Below, in pieces: positions 8,375-17,195 of a stretch of 41,195 nucleotides of DNA. The stretch is taken from positions 1 to 41,195 of the forward strand of contig JALDRK010000033.1 in the NCBI GenBank assembly GCA_031315915.1, written 5' to 3'. The notes below the pieces were generated by a model that had not been told where the DNA came from, ran no database searches, and worked only from the letters and a program-made list of their open reading frames with translations. Both the position numbers and the translations under genes were made by a program. Numbering within the stretch: the stretch's first letter is position 1; the number at the start of each line of letters is the position of its first letter. Origin of the DNA: Nitrospirales bacterium (lineage in GTDB: Bacteria > Nitrospirota > Nitrospiria > Nitrospirales > UBA8639).

Positions 8375-9030
8375 TGGGAAAACCGGCGGACAAACTCAGC
8401 GGCGGCTTGAGAGCGGCGGGTCACTTGAAGCTTCTGGAAGATATTCTCGAGATAGTGGCCGACGGTTTTATCGCTCAGGCCGAGTGCCGTCGCGATTTCC
8501 TTATTGGTTTGACCATCGGCCACCAGTGTTAAGACTTTCAGTTCCTGTGGCGCTAACGATTCTTTCCTGCCGTCAGTGGAGGAGATAGAGAGGTGCTGCA
8601 TGGTGGTGAGCACCCGTTTCGTGGTCGCGGGATCGAGGATCGATTGGCCCTCGGCTACCGTCTTCACCGCTCGAATGAGTTCCTCCCCGCTGATTTCTTT
8701 CAGCAAAAAGCCCTTTGCCCCTGCCATGATGGTGGCCATGACCGCTTCGTCATCGACGAAAGACGTCAAAAACAAGACTCGGGTTTCAGGCAATGAATTT
8801 CGAATCTCACGGCAGGCCTCGATTCCGCTTCCGTCCGGCAAGCGGACATCCATCAGAATCACATCGGGAGTGAGTCGGTTGGCTTCGGATACTGCCGCGG
8901 CCCTGGTTCCCGCTTCACCCACTACCTGAATATCACCGGTGTCGGTAAAAAGAGCCTTTAAACCCAGGCGAAGCACCTCGTGATCATCGACCAGGAGGAG
9001 GCGGATGCCGGGTTTGTTACGCCGTGGCAT
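8371..9030 (-). CDS. NarL/LuxR-type response regulator
   Basis: The 219-residue product has a receiver domain at about 9-125, with acidic pocket D15/D16, phosphoacceptor D61 (LMDVRLPDGSG) and the FLLKE lysine near 110. A LuxR-type helix-turn-helix follows at about 155-215 (LAPQELKVLTLVADGQTNKEIA and a DKTVGHYLENIFQKL recognition helix). The start at 9030 overlaps the end of the sensor kinase gene by 14 bp, with GGGAG just upstream. It is the partner of that kinase. The thiol-redox cluster directly downstream is a candidate target. Target assignment is inference from position. Confidence 0.92.
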   Translation of the reverse strand: MPRRNKPGIRLLLVDDHEVLRLGLKALFTDTGDIQVVGEAGTRAAAVSEANRLTPDVILMDVRLPDGSGIEACREIRNSLPETRVLFLTSFVDDEAVMATIMAGAKGFLLKEISGEELIRAVKTVAEGQSILDPATTKRVLTTMQHLSISSTDGRKESLAPQELKVLTLVADGQTNKEIATALGLSDKTVGHYLENIFQKLQVTRRSQAAAEFVRRFSQ

Positions 9031-10462
9031 GGCTCCCTTTCTTTTCAATGTCAAACATGACTCGAGTTCCACTGTGAGGTTCAGCCCACACGTGAAAGCG
9101 GGCGCCCATGCGTCTGGCGCGGGCGGCCATGTTTTTTAATCCGTGCCCATCCGCGTACGCTTTCTCAGGGTCGAATCCCAGCCCGTTGTCTGTCACTTCA
9201 AGGTGAATCGTTCCTTCCCGTATTTGAAGGGACACGGTGCCGGATGTGGCTTGTGAATGCCGTAGGCTATTGCTGATGGATTCTTTCACCACGTAAAGAA
9301 GATGGATGGCTTCCTCCGGTGTGAGTAAATTGGCCGCTTCCTGATCGATGGCCAAATCCAGGTGCAGGTTTTGCGACGTTTCAACGGTGTGGGCAATGGT
9401 GCCTATTTCTTCCACCCATTGTTGTCCATTCATGCATTCCGGTTCAAGGCCGTTGATATGCCTTCGCAAGTCTTGTATCACGGATTTGAGTTCCCTGAGC
9501 ACCTCGCCGATGCCGGTCAGGGCTTCTTTAGGATTCTGTGGAACGAGCCGCTGGCATCGTTCCAAATTCAGTTTCAGCGCGAATGTCGATTGAATGACGC
9601 CATCATGAAGATCCTGAGCCATCCGTTCCCGGGCTTCCAATACCGACCGAAGCTGTTGTTCACTGTGACGAATAGCCTGTTCGGCCTGTTTCGTCTGCAT
9701 CAACGAAGACTGCAATTCGGAATTGGTCTTTAGATATCCTCGCACCACATATCCCAGGACTAGACCGTAGGCCATCAACCGAAGGAAATGCCAGAACCAC
9801 CATCGGCTGTCCCATATCGTGGAATAGGTAAACATCAATTCGGAAAGGCCAAAAATGAGTGCCAGGGAGGCAAACAGGATATCTTCCGGTCGTCTCAAAC
9901 GATGGTAATTTCGAAAGAAGTGAAACGAACCCGCGAAAAAGAGCATACATGCGAAGCTTTTGGGAGCAACGGCGGTGGGAGTAAATTCTCCGTGCCGAAT
10001 CATCACCGGAAGGTGCTGGGGAAATCCGATTGTCCAGAGACCTAAGGCAAACGCACCGCCGGTCATAATCCACAGCAGAAATTTAAAAACAATTTTCGGG
10101 TTTTCACTGGCAGAGAGCCACATAAGCCCGAATCCCAATCCACCGAATAGACTGGCCAGGCTTCGCATGAACACGAACCCATTGCCTGGAAACGACAACG
10201 CGTGAAAAATTTCCAGAATACCCATTCCGAGAAAGCCCCCGGCAATTGGATAAAAGGTTTCCTGGTTGGGGTGTTCGGTCGTTCTTTGAAGCAGCATGAT
10301 CCCCATGGAAATGGCCGCCAATCCTCCGACCGTTTCTAACGTCGAATGAAGGGGTTCATGAGGCCAGACTGATCCGGCAAGGAATTCAGGAAGGACGATA
10401 CCGATGGCCAATGCGGCCAGACTGCCTCCACCAACTACCAGGGACAGGGAGAAGGGTTTCAT
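9017..10462 (-). CDS. NarX-type membrane sensor histidine kinase (HisKA_3)
   Basis: The 481-residue kinase begins with a seven-helix-like membrane sensor region (about 8-245), resembling MASE-type sensor domains (GILEIFHAL and surrounding helices). A coiled linker (250-280) follows, then a HisKA_3 dimerisation domain with phosphoacceptor H286 in DLHDGV. The HATPase domain at about 370-475 has the N-box ESISNSLRHS and the G-boxes DNGLGFD and GHGLKNMAARA. No periplasmic loop of useful size is visible, so the signal is probably read within or near the membrane. It is translationally coupled to the response regulator by overlap. The ligand is unknown. Confidence 0.9.
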   Translation of the reverse strand: MKPFSLSLVVGGGSLAALAIGIVLPEFLAGSVWPHEPLHSTLETVGGLAAISMGIMLLQRTTEHPNQETFYPIAGGFLGMGILEIFHALSFPGNGFVFMRSLASLFGGLGFGLMWLSASENPKIVFKFLLWIMTGGAFALGLWTIGFPQHLPVMIRHGEFTPTAVAPKSFACMLFFAGSFHFFRNYHRLRRPEDILFASLALIFGLSELMFTYSTIWDSRWWFWHFLRLMAYGLVLGYVVRGYLKTNSELQSSLMQTKQAEQAIRHSEQQLRSVLEARERMAQDLHDGVIQSTFALKLNLERCQRLVPQNPKEALTGIGEVLRELKSVIQDLRRHINGLEPECMNGQQWVEEIGTIAHTVETSQNLHLDLAIDQEAANLLTPEEAIHLLYVVKESISNSLRHSQATSGTVSLQIREGTIHLEVTDNGLGFDPEKAYADGHGLKNMAARARRMGARFHVWAEPHSGTRVMFDIEKKGSHATA

Positions 10463-10662
10463 AGGCGCGTTTCCGTATCCATCTTGACAGCCAATGACAA
10501 ACTTTGTCTAGGCGAAGAGATTGTCTGAGGCGGCGTGGAGAAATTCTATAGAGATTGATTAAGACTTATCTTTAAATTTTTAGAAGGTTCAGGTGAAAAG
10601 GCCCACCTTAACCGAATTTTCCCTAATTTGAAGTTGAACGGATCAAATTTCCAGGCTCATCT

Positions 10663-11847
10663 TCAGTTTTTCTTCAAATATGCGATATCTTGTTTCTGGC
10701 AATCTTTATAAGAAATGAGTACGACCCATGTGCTGTCCTGATTTTTGAAGTAGAATCGGCCGTCGTGCTTTTGCCCTGTACTAAAACGCCTCTCTTTCCA
10801 TGGTGAGGCACCTTCGACTCTTTCTCCTTTAATCTCGGCTGGGGCACTACACAGAATACCTAAGTCCCGAAGAATCGGTTCAACGCTTTCGATCTCTGTG
10901 ATGACGTCCAAAGAATCCCGCAAGAAATGTATAGCAGGCAGCAATACCTTAATAGTGTTACCTAGCTCCCGTCTTTGAGAACCTCCTCGTTGTTTTGGTA
11001 CAGGTTTCGGTGTTCGGTCTATTTCGTGTATTTTGTCTTGGAGAGTTTTAAGCTGACCTCGTAAATCACGGTTCTCTTCATCAAACTGTTCGATCATCCA
11101 TTCATTTATAACCTGCGATGATTCTGCGTAATTTCGGCTTGGACCGAGTGTGTCCTCGAGGATATTTTGCAAAACGGACTTTGATAAATCACCGTCTAAA
11201 CGAATATACCAACGGTATTGCCGACCATCTGGCGCAACTCGGTACGCTAATCCACTACGCCGCCAGGGAAGGCCGTTGTGTCGTAATACTTCATTTACTT
11301 GCTCAAGTTCCGCCTCATCGGAGTCAAGAAAAAGATAGGTGACTCCATCAGCATCGACGTCACAATACGATGTCCAGTTTCTTGTCTCGCCCTGTATCTC
11401 ACGAACCAATGGGTCGGGTAGGTAGAAACCCACAGCCATGCCAAGCACTTCTCCGGAGACATCACGTGTTAGCTGAGTCACTACTGCCTGCAAAGGGTTT
11501 TTCTCCTTATCTAGATATGAAGCGAGATTGCGAGAGATAACCCGCCCTACATAACCAAGCTTCCGCCCGTCATCTGTTTTTATTGCAATGGCATTCACAT
11601 CAAAGTCATTGATTTCTCGATGAAGCCACACGTTATGGTTCAGGCTCAGTGAGTGAAGAACCCACTGTGGGCAGTGATGCTGGACTCCAGCAATGGGAAT
11701 TCGTATGGGCTTAAATCCTTCCGGTTTTAAAGCAAGGTATGATTCTAATTGTTCATGTCGTTTAGCATCAGCAAAAAACAATCCTGTAATTTGTTGCAGA
11801 GTGGTTGCGATGTAGTTCACAAGACTTTTTGTGCGATTGTTCACCAT
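10663..11847 (-). CDS. HIRAN-domain protein with a RelE/ParE-like C-terminal region
   Basis: The 394-residue product is mosaic. Residues 46-125 read as a HIRAN domain (RIPIAGVQHH, NDFDVNAIAI, KLGYVGRVISRNLA), a module of Rad5-type helicases that binds DNA ends or stalled forks. A middle region (130-240) is unassigned, and a coiled-coil spans about 240-272. Residues 326-394 have the spacing of RelE/ParE/HigB toxins: LRDLG, a K/G-rich strand, WKERRF, GRFYF, WVVLISYKDCQKQDIAYLKK. HIRAN is well supported; the toxin-like tail is pattern recognition only. The start (ATG then GTG) has a weak ribosome site. A UDG-like gene lies about 100 bp upstream on the same strand. A DNA-damage or conflict role is inferred. 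Confidence 0.7.
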   Translation of the reverse strand: MVNNRTKSLVNYIATTLQQITGLFFADAKRHEQLESYLALKPEGFKPIRIPIAGVQHHCPQWVLHSLSLNHNVWLHREINDFDVNAIAIKTDDGRKLGYVGRVISRNLASYLDKEKNPLQAVVTQLTRDVSGEVLGMAVGFYLPDPLVREIQGETRNWTSYCDVDADGVTYLFLDSDEAELEQVNEVLRHNGLPWRRSGLAYRVAPDGRQYRWYIRLDGDLSKSVLQNILEDTLGPSRNYAESSQVINEWMIEQFDEENRDLRGQLKTLQDKIHEIDRTPKPVPKQRGGSQRRELGNTIKVLLPAIHFLRDSLDVITEIESVEPILRDLGILCSAPAEIKGERVEGASPWKERRFSTGQKHDGRFYFKNQDSTWVVLISYKDCQKQDIAYLKKN

Positions 11848-11947
11848 TTCAGGCTCATCGTAAATTCCTCAGGGGGAGCAGTCGATGTGATGAAATGCAA
11901 GAATGACTGCCATTCGACAAGGTTACCTGTGGTGCTTCCGCGAAGCG

Positions 11948-12616
11948 TTAGTTGGGTTGTGAGTGGTCTTCCCACTCTGGAATTCTAAGCATAGAAAAGA
12001 ATGACTTTAAGTGTGCTTTCGTAATCTCTTTCCACGCACGTCCAGGCCACGTGGTGGGAAGGAAGGGAACGGTTTTATTATCGACAGAAATAGAGGTTGG
12101 TACGCCGAATTTCAGGCCGTGTGTTAGCCCCCGTCTTTTGGCTTCCATCTGAGAAACAGGAAAGCAGATATTTTTACTGAGCCAACAGACAGCTTCCGGG
12201 GCCAAGCAGTCGATCTCCTTGGTAAGGTGAATTGAGGCGCACAGTTGCGCGACATTCAGGTGTGGAGATGTAGTTCCCCGAATCGCACATTTAGCAGAGT
12301 GAATCAAGAAAAATCCACGGTTGTAAAATTCATAAAGGGTGGCACATGGTCTCCTTAGTTCGCGGAGTAGAGTGGAAAGGCCAAGCCATAGGTTGTCAGA
12401 GGAATCGGTGTGAAAGCTATTTCCCATTTTGGGAGGAGCGACTCCAATAAATAAAACTTTGACTGTATTCGGTGGTTTAATGCCTTCTAAATATAGACGA
12501 CCAGGTGGGCATTCGACCTCGATATATGGGAGGTCGGTCTCACACCGGCGGCAGGATGATACGGTTGCCTGAAGCTCATCCCAGCGGAATGCCATGAGAT
12601 TGTCGTTTTGGCACAT
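11948..12616 (-). CDS. Uracil-DNA-glycosylase-superfamily protein with Fe-S-type cysteines
   Basis: The 222-residue product resembles family-4-like uracil-DNA glycosylases. An N-terminal CRRC (C22, C25) and later cysteines in SAKC and AQLC match the four-cysteine Fe-S pattern. VKVLFIGVAPP sits where the catalytic GEAPG motif normally lies. The usual HPS-type motif near the C-terminus is altered to LPTTWPGRAW. The motif-A acid is not obvious, so activity may differ from uracil excision. The start at 12616 is preceded only by a weak GGATA; an ATG at 12595 is possible. It precedes the HIRAN gene on the same strand, a pairing that suggests DNA repair or defence. Confidence 0.7.
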   Translation of the reverse strand: MCQNDNLMAFRWDELQATVSSCRRCETDLPYIEVECPPGRLYLEGIKPPNTVKVLFIGVAPPKMGNSFHTDSSDNLWLGLSTLLRELRRPCATLYEFYNRGFFLIHSAKCAIRGTTSPHLNVAQLCASIHLTKEIDCLAPEAVCWLSKNICFPVSQMEAKRRGLTHGLKFGVPTSISVDNKTVPFLPTTWPGRAWKEITKAHLKSFFSMLRIPEWEDHSQPN

Positions 12617-12808
12617 CGTTGAGGTATCCGTAAATCAACCTTCTCTTGGTTCAGTCGTGGAGATCATAAAATTTTTATCGTTTTAATACAATTTTCTGTT
12701 TGTCAGGTTTTTCTTCCTAAAAAATCTAGCATTCTACCGATATGAATTGGAATGCACATACAATCATTTAAAACCCTAAAGGACACCCAGGTCCCATAGA
12801 AATCAATC

Positions 12809-14020
12809 CTATAAACCCAATTGTTTTTCCAGATCCAACTGTTCTTCCTTGAACTTTTTTCGTTCCTTTTCACTTTTTTCCTTGATGGCAGGTGCCATGT
12901 CTTCTTCCCGAGGGGCATGTTTTTCGAGAGCTTCTCCCATCATGGAGGTCATCTGTGCGGTCTTGACGGCCTGATCGGAAACCGTCAACCAGCAGAGCCG
13001 GAATCCAGGACGTTTCAGGGCCTGATCTTCATAGACCACCACGTATTTGGTCGGATAATTCCGTTGTCCAATCTTTCGTTCCTCCAGCACATACACCTTC
13101 GGAGATCCAAAAAATTCCGGTGGATAAAGTTCATCCAACATGAACTGGCTTTGTGCGGCCATGGCACCCTGGGCCTGTTCCAGTTGTTTCATGTAGGCGT
13201 CCAGTTTCGTCGGGTCGGTGGGTGGCTCTTGGGAGAACATGGTTGCCGTAACTTCCTGCTGAGCCTGTTCCCGGGCCTGTTGTTCGTCGGCCAGGGCTTT
13301 CTCATACAGGTGGTTGAAACCGTCAAGTTCCAATGGGCCGTGTTTGGCCTTCTGTTTAAAAAACGCCATGTTGTCTTTTGTGGTCGTCTTGGTCGTGTAT
13401 GTGAGCCGCCCTTGCGACACGTCACTGGCAAAAAACAGATACGTGCTGTCAGGAATAACCGGCATGCCGAATTTTCCGGGATCAGGGGGCGTTTCCGGTT
13501 TCCGACCCGTTCGTAGGGATATCCCGGTTCGTCTGGCTAAGAGTGCAAAAGGTTCTCCCTTTCCATGTTGGAGCATTTGCGAGGCGGCTTTACGCACGTC
13601 CGGCACGGGATCGTTGGCCAAGACCGTCAGTTGGTCAAGGCTCGATGCCGGGGGGCCGATCATGCCGACTGCGTCAGCAGCGGCAATGCGCAAGTCGGGT
13701 TCCTGGCTTTTCAATATCGGCAAAATAGTCGGAAGGTAGTTTGGATCGGCGGAAGATCCCAATGTGTGCAAGTCCTCTTTGAGGAGGTCAATTGCGTTCT
13801 GTCTGATTTTGTCGCATTCGGCCTGTTTGATCGGTTTGGCCTGACAGGATGTCATATAGGTTTTGAGTATCTCGTTTTTTGATGTCTCCTGAGAAGTCCC
13901 TTGCGGAGTAATGGGGTAAGCGGCGAGGGATGTCGCCCAAGCAGGACTACTGAGGGAAGCCCCTCCAACCAATAGAAGAGCCATGATTGAGCCGCTCGTC
14001 AGAGAAAAATATGCCGTCAT
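12809..14020 (-). CDS. Secreted HEAT-repeat protein
   Basis: The 403-residue product starts at 14020 after a perfect AGGAGG; the upstream frame to 14122 lacks this. A signal peptide spans about 1-30 (ending SPAWATS). Two or three HEAT-like helical repeats lie around 85-150 (LPTILPILKSQEPDLRIAA, VPDVRKAASQML). A mixed region follows, with YVLEERKIGQRNYPTKYVVVYE near 320-345. The tail is a highly charged coil. It lies 34 bp after the HExxH protein gene, so both are probably one operon. Function is not known to me; a periplasmic scaffold is possible. Confidence 0.75.
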   Translation of the reverse strand: MTAYFSLTSGSIMALLLVGGASLSSPAWATSLAAYPITPQGTSQETSKNEILKTYMTSCQAKPIKQAECDKIRQNAIDLLKEDLHTLGSSADPNYLPTILPILKSQEPDLRIAAADAVGMIGPPASSLDQLTVLANDPVPDVRKAASQMLQHGKGEPFALLARRTGISLRTGRKPETPPDPGKFGMPVIPDSTYLFFASDVSQGRLTYTTKTTTKDNMAFFKQKAKHGPLELDGFNHLYEKALADEQQAREQAQQEVTATMFSQEPPTDPTKLDAYMKQLEQAQGAMAAQSQFMLDELYPPEFFGSPKVYVLEERKIGQRNYPTKYVVVYEDQALKRPGFRLCWLTVSDQAVKTAQMTSMMGEALEKHAPREEDMAPAIKEKSEKERKKFKEEQLDLEKQLGL

Positions 14021-14054
14021 CGAACATCCTCCTGATTGCTGTTTTTTCGCTCGA

Positions 14055-14753
14055 TTAGTGTAAGGACTTTCCATAGTTCTCCAGGCGAGTGTTCGCGTTC
14101 TGTAACCGCTCGCGTTGCGCAAAGGATTGTTGGAGTTGTCGTTGCATGCTCACATCCAGCTTGAGGAGTTTTTTGCAATTCTTTTCCTGTTTGTTCCGTT
14201 CTTCGGTCAACGTTTCCAGTTCTTTTTGATACCCGGCCTGTTCCTCTTTCATGTAGTCCACCACCCGTTGATTGAACCGCCAATCGATGTGACCGGCCAC
14301 ATCGAACAATCCGGCTTTTCCCGAATTGGCCTCGCAGGCTTTTTTATGCACGGTTTCGTGAGCCTCCAGAGCTTTGCGGAGACAGGCTGTCGCATTGGGG
14401 TCAATGGTGATGTGACAATTAGCGTCGGTTACGGCTCCGAACCGTCTGGCTTCCGGATCTCCGGTACCGGACATCCTAAATCCCACAGACCCCTGCACGC
14501 TTCCGCGATGAGTAGGATTCAGTAATAGGGGTTCGCCTGTCCCTTTCTCCTTTTTTTCCCATTCTGAGATTAAAGCCTGATATTCTTTAATGGCAGCTTT
14601 GACCTGTGCGATCCGGCTTTCCAAATCACGCTTGTCCTGTTCGCTGCACCCGCATGCAGCCTGCCCACCGCCCTGGGCTCTGCTGTCGGGAGGCAGCCCT
14701 CCCAGGGCCAGAACTCCCCATAGCATCATGAGGAACCATCTCATCGTGCTCAT
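14055..14753 (-). CDS. Secreted coiled-coil protein with an HExxH metal-binding motif
   Basis: The 232-residue product has a signal peptide (about 1-26, ending SRAQ). A short CGC motif follows, then a coiled-coil at 38-66. A central segment contains HETVH (about residues 134-138), the zincin zinc-binding signature. Four further cysteines surround the motif (DANCHI, TACLRK, KKACEA, KNCKKLL), suggesting disulphides. A long C-terminal coiled-coil spans 165-228. HExxH alone does not prove protease activity, and no downstream third ligand could be assigned. The start follows GGAGGAAATGA. Operon partner: the HEAT-repeat protein. Confidence 0.7.
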   Translation of the reverse strand: MSTMRWFLMMLWGVLALGGLPPDSRAQGGGQAACGCSEQDKRDLESRIAQVKAAIKEYQALISEWEKKEKGTGEPLLLNPTHRGSVQGSVGFRMSGTGDPEARRFGAVTDANCHITIDPNATACLRKALEAHETVHKKACEANSGKAGLFDVAGHIDWRFNQRVVDYMKEEQAGYQKELETLTEERNKQEKNCKKLLKLDVSMQRQLQQSFAQRERLQNANTRLENYGKSLH

Positions 14754-14780
14754 TCATTTCCTCCTCTGTACAGTCAATGG

Positions 14781-16217
14781 ATGTTAGCGCATAATTTCGT
14801 GTTCATGAGAATCTCAAAGGTATTCAATCCATCAGTGTTTTGGTTGGCTGCCCTTCCCCTTGTGGTCTATATCAATTCCTTCCTGGGGGATTTCCAATTT
14901 GATGACTTTCCCTCGATTTTGGAGAATCCCCATCTTGACCGATGGCAAATCTTTGTCGAACACCTTGACCATATGGTTCGTCCCGTATTGTACGCGACCT
15001 TTTTATTCGATCGGTATCTCTATGCTGAATGGGCGCGGGGCTATCATTTCATGAACGTGGGGCTTCACATCCTCTCCGGTTTCCTTGTTTACCGGATTGT
15101 GCTGTATGCGCGACTGGAAGGCATTTCTTCCATTGCCCTCGGGACGGCAATTCTTTTTCTGATTCATCCTCTGGGAACGGAAACGGTCACGTATCTGTCC
15201 GGGCGGGCGTCAGGACTGATGACCGGTTTCTATCTTTTGGCCTTTCTCTTATATCTCAGAGCCACAGAGGAACCCGAGCGAGACCGCAACCGTTCCCTAT
15301 GGGTTGCCTGCTCCCTGCTGGCTTTTCTCCTTGCGGTAGGATCCAAGGAAACCGCGGTGACTTTTCCGGTAGCCCTTCTGTTGTGGGATGTCCTGATTCG
15401 CCGTCTTCAGGGCCAGAATCTTCGTTCCAGGGTTCTGTCATACCATATGCCGTTTTGGACCATGGTCGCGGTTGGGGTTGTCGTGGCCATCTGGAATCAT
15501 CCTCAATACTCTTATCTGGCTGACTTCAGCTTGCATCTTCGTCCTCTGTGGGACAATGTCCTGAGCCAGATCCATGCCGTGACTTACGCCATCTTTCTGT
15601 TTTTCGCACCATGGAAGCAGAATTTCGATCATGATCTTCCCATAGTTTACTCATTCTTCCAATGGCCCTTGGTTGTTGATTTGATGGTATTAGGCGGGCT
15701 GATCACGTCAGGGGTCTTAGCTATCCGGCGATTTCCGCTGGCAGCATTCGGCATTGGATGGTTTTTTCTTCAATTGCTTCCCACCAATAGTATGATTCCT
15801 CGAACCGACCTATTAAGTGAGCGGAATCTATATCTGCCGTCTATCGGACTGTACATTGCCGTGGTCATCGGTGGAGTGGGTTTGAGCCGCTGGATTTTCA
15901 AGAAGAGACCATCGATCCTATGGGTTCGACCGGTTGTTCGTACGATTGGCCTGGCAGGGGTTCTGGCTCTTTGCGTGATGACGGTTCAACGAAATGCGAT
16001 ATTCCATGATCCGGTTCTCCTGTGGAAGGATACGGTTCAAAAATCTCCCTACAAAGCCAGGCCTCATAACAATCTGGGTCATTCCTATGCCTTACGGGGC
16101 GACTGGAACAACGCGATAGAAGAGTTCCGGGTGGCACTGACTTTGAATCCCGACTATCCCCTAGCTCAGGAGAATCTTCGCCAGGCCTATCTCTTCCATG
16201 TCGGACGGGCGGAATAG
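14781..16217 (+). CDS. TMTC-like polytopic membrane protein with C-terminal TPR
   Basis: The 478-residue product has about ten transmembrane helices. The first exposed loop carries GDFQFDDFPSILENPHL, matching the GT-C/TMTC family loop with its acidic pair. RPVLYATFLFDRY follows, also typical. The C-terminal 60 residues form at least one TPR (NNLGHSYALRGDWNNAIEEF). TMTC proteins are O-mannosyl-type glycosyltransferases in animals; bacterial members probably glycosylate envelope proteins or sugars. Only 27 bp separates this start from the divergent HExxH gene, and no clear ribosome site is visible. The true start may be the ATG at 14805. Confidence 0.8.
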   Translation: MLAHNFVFMRISKVFNPSVFWLAALPLVVYINSFLGDFQFDDFPSILENPHLDRWQIFVEHLDHMVRPVLYATFLFDRYLYAEWARGYHFMNVGLHILSGFLVYRIVLYARLEGISSIALGTAILFLIHPLGTETVTYLSGRASGLMTGFYLLAFLLYLRATEEPERDRNRSLWVACSLLAFLLAVGSKETAVTFPVALLLWDVLIRRLQGQNLRSRVLSYHMPFWTMVAVGVVVAIWNHPQYSYLADFSLHLRPLWDNVLSQIHAVTYAIFLFFAPWKQNFDHDLPIVYSFFQWPLVVDLMVLGGLITSGVLAIRRFPLAAFGIGWFFLQLLPTNSMIPRTDLLSERNLYLPSIGLYIAVVIGGVGLSRWIFKKRPSILWVRPVVRTIGLAGVLALCVMTVQRNAIFHDPVLLWKDTVQKSPYKARPHNNLGHSYALRGDWNNAIEEFRVALTLNPDYPLAQENLRQAYLFHVGRAE

Positions 16218-16241
16218 CTTGTATGTGATGTCTAACTTCCT

Positions 16242-17125
16242 TTAGGGGGAACTTTCTCCCAACAGAGCCTGTCCGTATTGAAGCAGTTGTTCGGCTTGTT
16301 TCCAGCGATTTTTGACATTTAAACCCACAAGAAGCAAATGATGGCCGTTTTTGTTCATGCTGGCAATGAGGCATCGGCCGGCTTTGCTGGTAAACCCGGT
16401 TTTCACACCGGTGACATCGGGATCGAGTAGAAGTTGATTGGTAGAGGAAAGGTGGATCTGATGCTGGCCGTTGAGGCTGGTAATGTCCCGTTCAAGTGTC
16501 CGGACCATCATGGCAAAGGTGGGAGTTCGCATGGCTTCTTCGGTGAGTCTGGCTAAGTCCACCGCCGTCGAATAATGATCAGGGGCATCGAATCCGCAGG
16601 GATTGGCAAAGTGGGTCCCACCTAAATTCATGGCTTGGGCTCTGGTGTTCATCATATCGACAAAGGTCGACATTTCTCCTGCAATATGGTAGGCCACGGC
16701 CTGGCAGGCATCGTTGGCACTCGTGACCAGCATGGCGGCCAGCAGATCATTAAGGAAAAACTCCTCTCCGGTTTTCAATTTCAGGCGCGGGGGGCGTTTG
16801 ACCAGTGCACGGGCGTCGATGCTGACTACTTGTTGAGGGGAAGACATCTCCAATGCGACCAAGGCAGTCATGATCTTGGTAAGACTGGCAGGCGGCAATG
16901 GTTGAGTGGCGTTTTTTTTGAGCAGGACCAGCCCAGACATCAATTCAAACAAGTACACTGCGGATGCCTTCACGCGTGGCCGGTGGGAGGCGGGGCTGTG
17001 CGAATTGCGGTCTCTTTGCCCCAGGTCGTGAGCGGGGCATACCAGGAAATCATCAGGGCCAGTAGGAGCCAACCTGCGCTCTTGGTGAGCCGTGTGGTTC
17101 CAGGTACTCCTTGACTCTTGTTCAT
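16242..17125 (-). pseudogene. Peptidase S11 (D-Ala-D-Ala carboxypeptidase) interrupted by a frameshift
   Basis: The mature enzyme is intact in one frame, with catalytic SLTK, the SAND motif and VKTGFT. This is the penicillin-binding D,D-carboxypeptidase family that trims peptidoglycan stems. The N-terminus is in another frame. From the ATG at 17125 a 51-residue peptide with a good signal sequence (GWLLLALMISWYAPLTTWG) runs to a TGA at 16972-16970. The mature frame continues from there with VKASAVYLFE, exactly where the family's first strand begins. One base has been gained or lost near 16965-17000. In the mature frame the upstream part is a non-native stretch with only a TTG start and no signal peptide. 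This could be a genuine mutation or a sequencing error. Without repair the enzyme would not be exported. Confidence 0.8.
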
Positions 17126-17195
17126 GGGAGTTTGGTCTTGTTATTGAATGTTGTTCGCAGGTCTTCCCAGGAAGCCTTCCCGAGTTCGGAACCCA

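Noticed and set aside
12821..13516. 231-codon plus-strand open frame
   Set aside because: It is antisense to the HEAT-repeat protein gene, has Phe/Leu-rich shadow composition and no ribosome site.
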